A DNA stretch of 64,000 nt from Lentzea sp. NBRC 105346. GTDB lineage: Bacteria; Actinomycetota; Actinomycetes; Mycobacteriales; Pseudonocardiaceae. Below the pieces are notes generated by a model that was not told the origin of the DNA, made no database searches, and was given only the letters and a program-made list of their open reading frames with translations. Shown here piece after piece: positions 33,552-42,276 of the stretch. The position numbers were made by a program, and so were the translations under genes. How positions within the stretch are numbered: the stretch's first letter is position 1; the number at the start of each line of letters is the position of its first letter. Where the stretch lies: positions 184,988-248,987 of the forward strand of contig NZ_BSTQ01000006.1 of the NCBI RefSeq assembly GCF_030269605.1, in the 5' to 3' direction.

Positions 33552-33572
33552 CCGCCCGGCGTCGCCGGGCGG
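33552..33572 (-). terminator. Hairpin after the AlkD-like gene
   Basis: CCGCCCGGC and GCCGGGCGG form a perfect 9-bp stem with loop GTC, eight bases past the stop of the upstream gene and 12 bases before the M6 protease start. It may also extend into the leader of the protease. Confidence 0.65.
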
Positions 33573-33580
33573 AAATGTTG

Positions 33581-34258
33581 TCAGTTAACGGAAACCTCCT
33601 GCCGTCGCACCATCTCGGCGATCCAGATCGGCGCGAACGGCGACGTGCAGTTCGGCGGTGTCGGATAGTCCTTGAGCACCTGCAGGCGTTCGCCGATGGC
33701 GATCGCGCGGGCGCGGTGCTCGGGGTGCTCGATGCCGATCTGGGCCAGGCAGTGGTTCATCGCCCACTGCAGGCGGTCCGGGGCGTCCTTCATCCGCGCC
33801 TCGATAATGTCGAGCAGTCCCGGGAGGTCGAGGTCCTCGGGCTTGCGGGCCACGAGGTCGGTGGTCAACGCCCAGCCGGCGCTCGCGACGACCGGATCCG
33901 GATCGGCGAACCACGCCAGGCGCAGCTCCTCGGCGTGCGGGCTCTTCTTCACCACGTAGTTCACGACCCAGTCGTGCACCTTGGGCTTGCGCGCCTCACG
34001 GAGCATCGCGTCCAGCTCGTCGCGCTCGAACGCCTTGGGGCGGCAGATCAGCAGCGCCAGCAGCCGGGCCGCGGTGTCGCCGGTCCTCCACAGGTCCCGC
34101 GAGAGTTCCTGCTGGGTCTTCAGCCGCTTGGCGAGCGCCCGCAGTTTGCCGAGATTCACGCCGTGGTCGTCGCCGTGCTTCTCGTTCACCGCGCGCGCCT
34201 TCGGATCCTCGAGCGCGGCCAGTTCGGCCATCACCTGGGCAACCGTCGTTTCGGACAC
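33581..34258 (-). CDS. DNA alkylation repair (AlkD-like) HEAT-repeat protein
   Basis: A 225-residue all-helical protein. It has the typical AlkD-like start (VMAELAALEDPKARAVNEKH then GVNLGKLRALAKRL), the HDWVVNYVVKKSPHAEELR segment and a later WAMNHCLAQIGIEHPEHRAR region in which short helical HEAT-like repeats line up. AlkD-type glycosylases remove alkylated bases such as 3-methyladenine; some relatives act only as DNA-binding proteins. GTG 34258 was chosen because it gives the usual family N-terminus; no strong ribosome site is visible. It is divergent from the lyase gene at 34450. Confidence 0.82.
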   Translation of the reverse strand: MSETTVAQVMAELAALEDPKARAVNEKHGDDHGVNLGKLRALAKRLKTQQELSRDLWRTGDTAARLLALLICRPKAFERDELDAMLREARKPKVHDWVVNYVVKKSPHAEELRLAWFADPDPVVASAGWALTTDLVARKPEDLDLPGLLDIIEARMKDAPDRLQWAMNHCLAQIGIEHPEHRARAIAIGERLQVLKDYPTPPNCTSPFAPIWIAEMVRRQEVSVN

Positions 34259-34316
34259 CCCGACAGCGTACGAGATTCCGCAGCGACGCGAATGTCGAGG
34301 AAACAAACGGTTTCAG

Positions 34317-34346
34317 TTGACAGCCAACGAGCCGGAGTTCTACTTT
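34317..34346 (+). promoter_or_regulatory. Candidate sigma-70 promoter for the secreted lyase
   Basis: TTGACA at 34317-34322 is a perfect -35 element. TACTTT at 34341-34346 follows after 18 bases as a weaker -10. Transcription would begin near 34353, about 97 bases before the ATG at 34450. Confidence 0.5.
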
Positions 34347-34449
34347 CGTTACGAATTACATCGGAGGTTCTGGCTCTTTGGGCCTGGACTCCGTCGCCCC
34401 GATGTGCACTCCCTGTCGACTCCCGCCGCCAGGAAGGACACACACCGCG

Positions 34450-35250
34450 ATGCCGGACCCCATCCGCTTCAGCCGAAGGACCGTCCTCCACTCGCTGGCC
34501 CTGGCCGCTCCCGCCACGTTCCTCGCCGCGCCCACCGCACACGCCGCCGCGCCGCTGTGGCACCCCAACCCCGCGACCGACGGGCTCAAGGCGTTCGAGG
34601 GCATCGAGGCCGACCGCGGTGGCCACCACCCCGAGCGCAAGTACGTCGTCGTCGAGGGCGGCGACCACTACCGGTTCAACATCTGGAAGGACGACCGCGA
34701 CACCACCGGCGGTGGCGACCGTCAGCGCACCGAGTCCAAGGGCATGGTGCAGAACGGCACCGCGATCAAGATGCGCAACGGCGAGAAGTGGACGCTCTCC
34801 TACGAGATGTACATCCCCGCTTCGCTGCACGGCACCAGCAAGTTCACGCACATCTTCCAGACCAAGACCCCCAAGACCAACGGCGGGCCGTGGGTGGTGC
34901 TGGACCTGATGCGCAGCGGTGGCAAGGAAGTGATCGCGGCGCGCGCGTACGCCAACTCCGGGTCGCCGAACATCGCGGCCACCGACCTCGCACCGCTGCG
35001 CAACAAGTGGATCACCATCGAATGGACGTTCACGCCCGGCCCCAGCGGTGCCGCCGGATGTGTCATCCGCAACGGGACCGGGTCGGGAGCGCCGATCGCC
35101 GCGCAGGGCAACCGGACGGGCGTGAAGATCCCGGACGAGGGCGACTACGTGCGCCCCAAGTGGGGCATCTACCGGTCCGTGCAGAGCGCGTCGTCGGACA
35201 TCCTCGACACCTACATCATGTTCCGGAACTACTCGGCGGGACGGGCCTAG
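34450..35250 (+). CDS. Tat-exported heparin-lyase-I-like polysaccharide lyase
   Basis: A 266-residue secreted protein. The N-terminus RFSRRTVLHSLALAAPATF is a twin-arginine (Tat) signal, with cleavage near AHAA. The mature part is a beta jelly roll with YRFNIWKDDRD, GEKWTLSYEMYIPASLHG, TSKFTHIFQTKTPK and RPKWGIYRSVQSA, the pattern of the heparin lyase I-like family (PF14099-type). It may cleave uronic-acid polysaccharides or merely bind them. A perfect -35 box lies 130 bases upstream. A smaller jelly-roll secreted protein at 20298 has a similar outline. Confidence 0.75.
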   Translation: MPDPIRFSRRTVLHSLALAAPATFLAAPTAHAAAPLWHPNPATDGLKAFEGIEADRGGHHPERKYVVVEGGDHYRFNIWKDDRDTTGGGDRQRTESKGMVQNGTAIKMRNGEKWTLSYEMYIPASLHGTSKFTHIFQTKTPKTNGGPWVVLDLMRSGGKEVIAARAYANSGSPNIAATDLAPLRNKWITIEWTFTPGPSGAAGCVIRNGTGSGAPIAAQGNRTGVKIPDEGDYVRPKWGIYRSVQSASSDILDTYIMFRNYSAGRA

Positions 35251-35369
35251 CGGCTGCACTCCAGCGTCAGGTCGTTCTACCGGCGCACGTCCGCGCCGTC
35301 TGTCCTTTGTGGCCGATGATCTCCAGCGCGTCGGTTGTCCTTCAACAGGACCGGTGCAGGGCCGGTCAG

Positions 35370-35406
35370 CAGGGTGTTCCGCCTGCCATGCGGGCGGAGC
35401 ACCCTG
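35370..35406. terminator. Bidirectional hairpin between convergent genes
   Basis: CAGGGTGTTCCGCCTGC and GCGGGCGGAGCACCCTG form a 17-bp stem with two G-T pairs and loop CAT. It lies 120 bases past the lyase stop and 28 bases past the stop of the hybrid kinase gene, so it can end both transcripts. Confidence 0.78.
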
Positions 35407-35433
35407 TCCTGTGCCTTCGGGGAGTTGTGCCCC

Positions 35434-38391
35434 TCAGTCCTGTTGTGCTGCAAGGAGTTCACGTACCTTGCGCGCCAGCACGGCCGCGGTGAACGGCTTC
35501 TGCAGCAGTGCGACGCTCGGGCTCGACAGGTGCTCGCGCACCTCGGCGCTGTTCGTGTACCCGGACACGTACAGGACGGGAATGCCGGGACGCAGCTCCT
35601 GCAGGCGTTCGGCGAGCTCGCGGCCGCCCATCTCGGGCATGACGACGTCGGTGACAACGGCGTCGACGTCCTCGGCGACCGCGAGCGCCTCCGCGCCGTT
35701 GGCCGCCTCGATCACGCGGTAACCGTAGTGCTCCAGGAACAATCGGGTCGCGGTGCGGACCGACGCCTCGTCCTCGACGAGCAGGACCGTCTCCCGTGAG
35801 GCGACGTGCGGGACGTGCGGGCGCTGCTCGGGTTCCGGAGCTCGGGCTCCGGCGAGCGAGCGCGGCAGGTGGACCTCGAAGCTGGTGCCCACACCCGGCG
35901 CGCTCGTGACGGTGACGTGCCCGCCGCTGCGCTGGACGATGCCGAAAACCGTTGCGAGACCCAGACCTGTGCCCTGGCCGGAGGGTTTCGTCGTGAAGAA
36001 CGGCTCGAAGATCCGCCGCTGTGTCTCGGCGTCCATGCCGACGCCGGTGTCGGTGATCGACAGGACGACGTAGCCGCCCGGTTCCACGCCGAGCCGTTCG
36101 CCCGCGGTCTGCTCGTCCAGCTCGACCTCGGCCGTGGCGATCGTCAGGCGGCCACCGCCCGGCATGGCGTCGCGGGCGTTGACGGCGAGGTTCACCACGA
36201 TCTGTTCGAGCTGGCCGCGGTCGGCGAGTACCAGGCCGGGGGAGGGCGCGAGCCGCGTCACGAGGTCGACGTCCTCGGCGATCAGCCTGCGCAGCATGGC
36301 TTCGACGCCGGTGACGACGTCGTTCAGGTCGACCAGCGCCGGCTGCAGGACCTCCTGGCGGCTGAACGTCAGCAGCTGCCGCGTCAGCGCCGCCGCCCTG
36401 GCGCCCGCGCTCTGGATCTCCTCGGCGGCCTCGCGCAGTTCCTCGTCGTCCGCGAGCCACCCCTTGAGCAGCTCGCTGTAGCCGTTGATTACGACGAGCA
36501 GGTTGTTGAAGTCGTGCGCGATACCGCCCGCCAGCCTGCCCACGGCCTCCATCTTCTGCGAGTGGCGCAGCTGTTCCTCCAGCTGCGCCTGCGTCCGTTC
36601 CGCGCGCTCGCGAACGGCCATCTGTTCGCGGAGGTCCGCGTTGACGCGGGCGAGCTCGGCCGTGCGTTCCGCGACGCGTTCCTCCAGGCGGCGCCGGCCC
36701 TCCTCGACCTCGGCCAACGCGCGGCGCTCCCGTTCGACGAGGATGACGCCCGCCAGCGCGCTCGCGATCTGGCCCTGCAGGGCCTCGTAGATCCAGCCGA
36801 TTCGGACACCCGCCTCGAAGAGCACGAAGCCGAGCCGTTCCTCCTTGAAGTACAAGGGCAACGCGACGAAGCTGACCGGCTCGTCGCGGACGAGGAACTC
36901 GTCGGGCGCCAGCTCCAGCGTCGGGAAGCGGGTCTGTGCGTCGAACCGCCGGCCGCGGTCGCACGCGAGCGCGAGCACGGCGCCCGGCGGCACCTGCGAC
37001 TCGGTCGTCGGCGGGTCGTACAGGGCGACCGCGCAGCTCGGGATCCCGACGCGTGGCAGCTCGGCCGTGAGCACATCGCCGAGGTCGCCGACCTCCCGTG
37101 CGGTCACCAGCCGTTGCCCGAGCGTGCGGACGACCTCGTCGCGCTTCTCCACGATCAGGTGCTCGAACTCGCGCTGCTGGCCGACGATCTCGGCCAGCAG
37201 CCGCTGCGTCCGCAGCCAGAGGTCCTCGGCCGGTGGCAGCTGGTCGAGCGGCCGCTCGCGGCGGGCCCACTGCCGCAGTTCCGCGAGCGCGGAGGCCGCG
37301 GAGTCGACGCCCCCGGTCCGGGCGAGGGTGTCCACCGCGGCCAGGAACCCTTCCGCACGCCCGGTTTCGAGTGCTTCCTGTGCGGCGCGAAGCAGCCGCT
37401 CGTCCGGGCGCGGGTCGTCGTCTGCGGGAACCGAGAGGCAGCCGCACGAGCGGCGCACGACGAGCTCGGGCGGCAACGTGACCGTCTCCGGGACGGCCTC
37501 GCCGCGCAACCGCGCGAGCAGCAGCTCCACCGCCGTCGTGCCGAGGTCGGCGAACGGCATGCGCACGGTCGTCAGCGGCGGCGGGGCGGAGCCGAAGTTC
37601 ACCGACCGTTCGACCGCCCGGCCCGCGACGGCCGGGTCGGTGTTGTCCAGTCCCAGCGCGAAGTGGGCGCTGTTGGGCAGGTCGTCGAAGCCCACCACGG
37701 CGATGTCGTCCGGGACCCGCCGTCCCATCCGGCGCAGTCCGGCGATCGCCGCCTGGGCGAAGAAGTCGCTCGCGGCGACGATCGCGTCCGGGCCGTGCGC
37801 CTGCACCTCGGCGGCCATGGCGGCCGCCGCCCTCGGTTCCCACCAGCCGGGTGCGGCGGGCACGAGGTCGGGGTCGAACGGGATCCCTCGCGCGGCCAGC
37901 GCCTCGAGGTAGCCGCGGTAGCGCAGCTCGGCGCCGGGATGGGTGGCCGGACCGCGCACGAACGCGATCCGCCTGTGGCCGTGCACGTCGAGGAGGTGCT
38001 CGACCGCGGCCTTCGTCCCGCCGGCGTCGTCGAACAACACGCTCAGGTGCCCCGGCAGCGGATGTTCGATGCTGACGAGCGGCAACGGCCCGAGGCGGTC
38101 GCACAGTTCCGCCACGGCGGCCGGGCCGGAGTGCGAGCTGAGTGCCGTCGTCCACACGACCAGGCCGTCCAGCCGCGCGCTGCGGGCGAGTTCGTAGACC
38201 GCGTTGGCGGACGCGCCGAAGTCGAACGGGTCGCTCAGCTCACGGCCGATGAAGGTGACGAGGTCGGCGTCCTGCTTGCGGGCGGCGTCGGCCATGCCGA
38301 GCCATTCGTCCTCAAACAATCCGGCCAGCGACATGTTGAGGGCGCCGAGGCGGAGCCGGCGCCCTTGGCATGTCCTTTGTGGATCACTCAC
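35434..38391 (-). CDS. Hybrid histidine kinase with LacI-type sensor and receiver
   Basis: A 985-residue protein with no signal or membrane helix, so it is cytoplasmic. Residues about 13-305 are a LacI/GalR-type periplasmic-binding fold (LRLGALNMSLAGLFEDEWLG, HRRIAFVRGPATHPGAELRY, DDIAVVGFDDLPNSAHFALG), without the LacI HTH. Then comes an RRSCGC element (about 330), a GAF-like domain (about 410-560), a coiled coil (about 560-620), HisKA with GGIAHDFNNLL, HATPase with TGLGLATVFG and a receiver with DVVMPEMGG at the end. It would bind a sugar or nucleoside-like ligand and relay phosphate inside one chain. GTG 38391 was chosen so the binding fold is complete. It lies 115 bases downstream of the SARP gene, probably in one operon. 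Confidence 0.82.
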   Translation of the reverse strand: MSDPQRTCQGRRLRLGALNMSLAGLFEDEWLGMADAARKQDADLVTFIGRELSDPFDFGASANAVYELARSARLDGLVVWTTALSSHSGPAAVAELCDRLGPLPLVSIEHPLPGHLSVLFDDAGGTKAAVEHLLDVHGHRRIAFVRGPATHPGAELRYRGYLEALAARGIPFDPDLVPAAPGWWEPRAAAAMAAEVQAHGPDAIVAASDFFAQAAIAGLRRMGRRVPDDIAVVGFDDLPNSAHFALGLDNTDPAVAGRAVERSVNFGSAPPPLTTVRMPFADLGTTAVELLLARLRGEAVPETVTLPPELVVRRSCGCLSVPADDDPRPDERLLRAAQEALETGRAEGFLAAVDTLARTGGVDSAASALAELRQWARRERPLDQLPPAEDLWLRTQRLLAEIVGQQREFEHLIVEKRDEVVRTLGQRLVTAREVGDLGDVLTAELPRVGIPSCAVALYDPPTTESQVPPGAVLALACDRGRRFDAQTRFPTLELAPDEFLVRDEPVSFVALPLYFKEERLGFVLFEAGVRIGWIYEALQGQIASALAGVILVERERRALAEVEEGRRRLEERVAERTAELARVNADLREQMAVRERAERTQAQLEEQLRHSQKMEAVGRLAGGIAHDFNNLLVVINGYSELLKGWLADDEELREAAEEIQSAGARAAALTRQLLTFSRQEVLQPALVDLNDVVTGVEAMLRRLIAEDVDLVTRLAPSPGLVLADRGQLEQIVVNLAVNARDAMPGGGRLTIATAEVELDEQTAGERLGVEPGGYVVLSITDTGVGMDAETQRRIFEPFFTTKPSGQGTGLGLATVFGIVQRSGGHVTVTSAPGVGTSFEVHLPRSLAGARAPEPEQRPHVPHVASRETVLLVEDEASVRTATRLFLEHYGYRVIEAANGAEALAVAEDVDAVVTDVVMPEMGGRELAERLQELRPGIPVLYVSGYTNSAEVREHLSSPSVALLQKPFTAAVLARKVRELLAAQQD

Positions 38392-38506
38392 CGCGGCCGG
38401 TACCCGCGGTCTCCGGGATCTGCCGGATTCCCTTGCCCTGCGCCGACCTGGTTCGGATGCACGGTCCTCACCATACGAGCCACCAGGCCGTGCGAGGGGT
38501 TTCTTG

Positions 38507-41374
38507 TTAAGAATCCGTGGTCTGCCGTGAACGCCGCACGCGGTCGAGGCTGCGCCGGGCCCGGTCGAGCCAGCGGGGGTCGCCGAGCGTCTCGAACATC
38601 GCGAGTCCGCGCCGGACGAGCGCCGCCGCCTGACCCTGTTCACCCAGCGCGAGGTGGATCTCGCCGAGACAGACCTCGGTGCACGCGGCGCCGTGCTCGT
38701 CCAGCGTGAGCGCGAACACCTCACGGCTGCGCACCGCGCAGGCGTAGGCGCCGTCCAGATCGCCCCGGCCGAGGTGCAGGTACGCGAGGCTGCGCCACGC
38801 GGCGGCCTCGCGGCGCCGGTCGCCCAGTTCGTGGAACACCTGCTGGCACGTGGTGAGCAGCTCCAGCGCCTCGCCCGCGTCGCCGAGCTCGCGCCGCACG
38901 ATGCCGAGCTCCCGCATCGATGCGGCCCGCCACCGCCGGTCGCCCAGGCGGTCGAACTCCTCGGTCGCCTCACGCAGGCAGCGTTCCGCGTCCGCCCACT
39001 GCTCCCGGTACCGGTGCAGGACTCCCAACTCACGCAGCGTGTACGCGCGCCACCGCGGCTGGTCGATGGTGGCCAGCAGGCTGAGGCACTCGTTGAAACA
39101 CGCGGCCGCCTCGAACAACCCGCCGCGCAACCGGTAACCGACGCCGACGGCCAGCTTGGTCACGACCTCCAGCAGCACGTCGCCCGCGGCGGGCACCATC
39201 GCGAAACATTCGCGGAAAAGCTTGTCGCACAACGCGAAATCGCGCTGTTCCCGCGCCGCGAGCCCCCAGGCGAACAACGCGTACGCGGTCCAGTAGGCAC
39301 TGTCCAACCGGCGCGCGGCGGCCAGACCGAACTCCAGCACGCGGACCAGATCGGCCCACTGCGCGCGTAGCTCCAGGTAGGCGCCGATCGTCGCGCCGAG
39401 CCGGCAGGTCAGCTCGTCGGTGCCGTTGCAGACGGACCGTTCGATCGCGTCGAGCAGGCAGCCGTGTTCCTCGTCGAACCACGCGGGCGCGTTCGCCACG
39501 AGATCGTCGACCAGTCCGGGCCGCCCGAGGTCCAGTGGCGGCGCCTCGAACGACGGCAGGCCGCCGAACTCGAGCCGCAGGTCGGCGTGCCGCGCGACGT
39601 GCAGGTACGCGTCGAGCACGCGTCGCTCCGAGAGGTGCCGCTCCGGCGCCTCGCTGTCCTGCTCGGCCTTCTCCTCGGCGAACAGGCGCAGCAGGTCGTG
39701 GAAGTGGTAGCGCAGCCGGCCGGTGGCGCCGGTTCCGCACTCCAGCAGGTTCGCCTCGACCAGCCGTTCCAGCAGCCGCTCGGCGGTGCGCACGTCAAGC
39801 CCGAGCGCCGCCGCCGCGGCCCACGCCGGGAAGCTCGTGCCGGGCAGCAGCGCGAGCAGGCGGAACGCCCGTTGCTCGGCCTCGGGCAGCCCGGCGTAGC
39901 TGAGCACGAAGCTCGAGCGCACCTCGCGGTCACCGCCGACGAGCTCGTCCAGCCGGTGCTGCTCGTTCTCCAGCCGCAACGCCAGCGCGTCCGCGGTCAG
40001 GTGGGGCAGCGACCGCAGCTTGGTGCCGACGATGCGCAGGGCCAGCGGCAGGCCGCCGCACAACGCCGTGATCCGCTCCGCCGCCGCGCACTCGCCACCG
40101 GCCAGCTTGGCGAGCAGCCGCGCCGAGTCGGCCGGGTCGAGCGCGTGCAGCCGGATCCGCCTGCTCGTGTCGAGCCCGGTCAGCCGGCTCCGGCTGGTGA
40201 TCACCACGCAACAGCCGGGGTGACCGGGCAGCAGCGGCCGGACCTGCTCCTCCGACGCCGCGTTGTCCAGAATGATCAGCACCCGCCGGCCGGCCAGCCG
40301 GTCGCGGAACATGCTCGACCGCTCCTCGGCGTGGCCCGGGACGTCGACGCCGGAGACGCCGAGGTCCAGCAGGAACCGCGACAGCACCTCCTCGGCCGAG
40401 CGCGGCCGCCGGTCGGCTCCGCGCAGGTCGACGAAGAGCTGGCCGTCCGGGAACGACGCGGCGAGCCGATGGCCGGCGCGGATCGCGAACGCCGTCTTGC
40501 CGACACCGGGGTAGCCGGTGACCGTCACGACCGGCAGCACGCCCGACTCCCGTTCCACCAGATCGGACAGTTCGCCGAAAGCGCTTTCCCGGCCGGTGTA
40601 GTGATCGGCTTCCGGCGGCAGCTGGCGCGGCCGGTGCTCGATCGGCGCGCGTTGCGGTGCGGGCGTGTCCGCGAGCACCTTGCCGTGCAGCTCCCGCAGG
40701 GCCCGGCCGGGCGAGATGCCGAGCTCGGTGTCGAGCAGCCGGTACACCTGCTGGTAGGCGTGCAACGCGTCCGCACGCCGCCCGGACCGGTGGAGGGCGA
40801 GCATGAGCTGTCCCCAGAACTCCTCGCGCAACGGGTGGTCGGCGACGAGCTTGCGCAGCTCCCCGACGACGTTGTGCCCCAGGTCGAGCCGCACCCGGAT
40901 GTGCCGCTCCACCACGGCCAGCCGTTGCTCCTCGAGCCGGGCCAGCTCGGCCCGCAACGCGGGTCCGGCGGCGTGGTCCTCCAGGGCGTTGCCACGCCAC
41001 AGCCGCAGCGCCGCGCCGAACGCGGCTTCGGCCTTGACGAGGTCGTCCGTCGCCTGATCACCCTCGGCGCTGAGCCGTTCGAACTCGCGCAGGTCGAACT
41101 CGTGGTCCGCGACGGAAAGCGCATACCCGCCGGGCCGCGTGACCAGGCGTTCAGCGCCGAGGCGCTGCCGCAGCCCGGCCACGTAGGTGCGCAGGTTGGA
41201 CGCGGGTGTGGCCGGTGCGGTGTCCCAGACGGCGTCGGTGAGATAGCTGACGCTGGCCGTCTCGTTCGCACGCAGGAGCAGCGCCGCGAGCACCGCCCGC
41301 TGCCGGGAGCCGCCCAGTGCGACGACCGCGCCGCCATCGCGGACGTCGAGCGGGCCCAGAATGCGGAATTCCAC
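38507..41374 (-). CDS. AfsR/SARP-type regulator (BTAD, NB-ARC, TPR)
   Basis: A 955-residue regulator. The OmpR-like DNA-binding domain (1-90, RILGPLDVRDGGAVVALGG) and BTAD (about 95-240) make the SARP core. An NB-ARC ATPase (about 260-530) has the P-loop GYPGVGKTAFA and Walker B VLIILDN, and a TPR-like helical array fills about 600-940 (many WR.A..L.ELG units). AfsR-type proteins activate secondary metabolism in response to phosphorylation or ligand. The GTG start is divergent from the CHAP-like gene. The hybrid kinase gene follows, so the pair may form one regulatory unit. Confidence 0.9.
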   Translation of the reverse strand: MEFRILGPLDVRDGGAVVALGGSRQRAVLAALLLRANETASVSYLTDAVWDTAPATPASNLRTYVAGLRQRLGAERLVTRPGGYALSVADHEFDLREFERLSAEGDQATDDLVKAEAAFGAALRLWRGNALEDHAAGPALRAELARLEEQRLAVVERHIRVRLDLGHNVVGELRKLVADHPLREEFWGQLMLALHRSGRRADALHAYQQVYRLLDTELGISPGRALRELHGKVLADTPAPQRAPIEHRPRQLPPEADHYTGRESAFGELSDLVERESGVLPVVTVTGYPGVGKTAFAIRAGHRLAASFPDGQLFVDLRGADRRPRSAEEVLSRFLLDLGVSGVDVPGHAEERSSMFRDRLAGRRVLIILDNAASEEQVRPLLPGHPGCCVVITSRSRLTGLDTSRRIRLHALDPADSARLLAKLAGGECAAAERITALCGGLPLALRIVGTKLRSLPHLTADALALRLENEQHRLDELVGGDREVRSSFVLSYAGLPEAEQRAFRLLALLPGTSFPAWAAAAALGLDVRTAERLLERLVEANLLECGTGATGRLRYHFHDLLRLFAEEKAEQDSEAPERHLSERRVLDAYLHVARHADLRLEFGGLPSFEAPPLDLGRPGLVDDLVANAPAWFDEEHGCLLDAIERSVCNGTDELTCRLGATIGAYLELRAQWADLVRVLEFGLAAARRLDSAYWTAYALFAWGLAAREQRDFALCDKLFRECFAMVPAAGDVLLEVVTKLAVGVGYRLRGGLFEAAACFNECLSLLATIDQPRWRAYTLRELGVLHRYREQWADAERCLREATEEFDRLGDRRWRAASMRELGIVRRELGDAGEALELLTTCQQVFHELGDRRREAAAWRSLAYLHLGRGDLDGAYACAVRSREVFALTLDEHGAACTEVCLGEIHLALGEQGQAAALVRRGLAMFETLGDPRWLDRARRSLDRVRRSRQTTDS

Positions 41375-41407
41375 GATTCGCAGTGTGCCCGACCCGCTAC
41401 ACCGCGT

Positions 41408-41456
41408 GGGCGAGATCTGGGCAAATTCCAGGCGCCGCCTGGGCGGGATCTGGGCA
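41408..41456. promoter_or_regulatory. 33-bp spaced direct repeat between SARP and CHAP-like genes
   Basis: GGGCGAGATCTGGGCA (41408-41423) and GGGCGGGATCTGGGCA (41441-41456) differ at one base and start 33 bases apart, three helical turns. They sit in the 137-base divergent promoter. SARP proteins bind direct repeats at multiples of 11 bases, so autoregulation is plausible. Confidence 0.5.
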
Positions 41457-41511
41457 GCCGCCCGGCCATCGTTCCCCCTGTCCGGATCACCTTTCGAGAA
41501 GGGGGAGTTTG

Positions 41512-42054
41512 ATGGGAATCAACAAGTTGACCGGCGGTGCGGTCATCGGTCTGCTGGGGCTGGCGCTGATGGGCACCGCGATGCCCGCGTCGGCGGACCC
41601 GGTGAGCGCTCCGGCCGGCATCACCGCCGAGGACATCGCCCAGCCCGAGCTGGCCACCGACGCGACGACCGTCGAGTACGGGTCGGTCGGCGCTGCCGAC
41701 GACGTCTCCATCCAGCAGACCGCGGCGGGCGCGGTGCAGTGGTTCCGCTCCCGCAACGGCAGCACGGCATACCAGGGCTACTGCGAGCGGGCCGTGCGCC
41801 TGGCGTGGGACCGCCGCACGCACCACGCCTCGGCGATCGAGCACTGGAACTCGTCGGACGGCGTGAAGCACCGCACCGGCACGCCGCCGTTGGGCGCGTT
41901 CGTGTTCTGGAACATCAGCAACTACGGGCACGTCGGCATCGCGGACGGCCACGGTGGTTTCTGGGCGACGTCGGTCAACGGCCGGATCGGGCACGCCTCG
42001 TCGACCAGCTACTTCCGCAACTACCTCGGCTGGAAGCCCGGCAACAGCAACTGA
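41512..42054 (+). CDS. Secreted CHAP/NlpC-like cysteine hydrolase candidate
   Basis: A 180-residue secreted protein with a clear signal peptide (MGINKLTGGAVIGLLGLALM, cleavage near ASA). The mature part has GYCERAVRLAWDRR, with a candidate catalytic Cys, and SNYGHVGIADGHGGFWATS, where His would complete a CHAP or NlpC/P60-type site. Enzymes of these folds cut peptidoglycan peptides. GGGGGAG is seven bases before the ATG. It is divergent from a SARP gene and followed by a strong hairpin, so it is a single unit that could be controlled by that SARP. Confidence 0.72.
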   Translation: MGINKLTGGAVIGLLGLALMGTAMPASADPVSAPAGITAEDIAQPELATDATTVEYGSVGAADDVSIQQTAAGAVQWFRSRNGSTAYQGYCERAVRLAWDRRTHHASAIEHWNSSDGVKHRTGTPPLGAFVFWNISNYGHVGIADGHGGFWATSVNGRIGHASSTSYFRNYLGWKPGNSN

Positions 42055-42063
42055 CCTCCGTCG

Positions 42064-42101
42064 TGAGTGGTTTTCATTGTTCCGGCAATGAAAACCACTC
42101 A
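42064..42101. terminator. Perfect 16-bp hairpin after the CHAP-like gene
   Basis: TGAGTGGTTTTCATTG and CAATGAAAACCACTCA pair perfectly around TTCCGG, starting ten bases past the stop. The stem includes TTTT/AAAA, so it could stop transcription in either direction. Confidence 0.85.
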
Positions 42102-42276
42102 TGAATTTGTCCAAACAGGACGCGTCTTTCGATACAACGCTTGTCTTCGTCAAGGGCCCGTTGGGTTGAGACAGGGGGAGGGCAGCGGGAACGAACGGGG
42201 ATCGCGAGCAATCCTCGCGACTCCCTACCGTTCTCACTGCCCCCACCAGCCGCCATATTCATGGAGAGTCTCAACC

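Noticed and set aside
38392..39033. In-frame extension of the hybrid kinase to 39033
   Set aside because: The extra 214 codons overlap the SARP gene in another frame and have no family match; GTG 38391 gives a complete binding fold.
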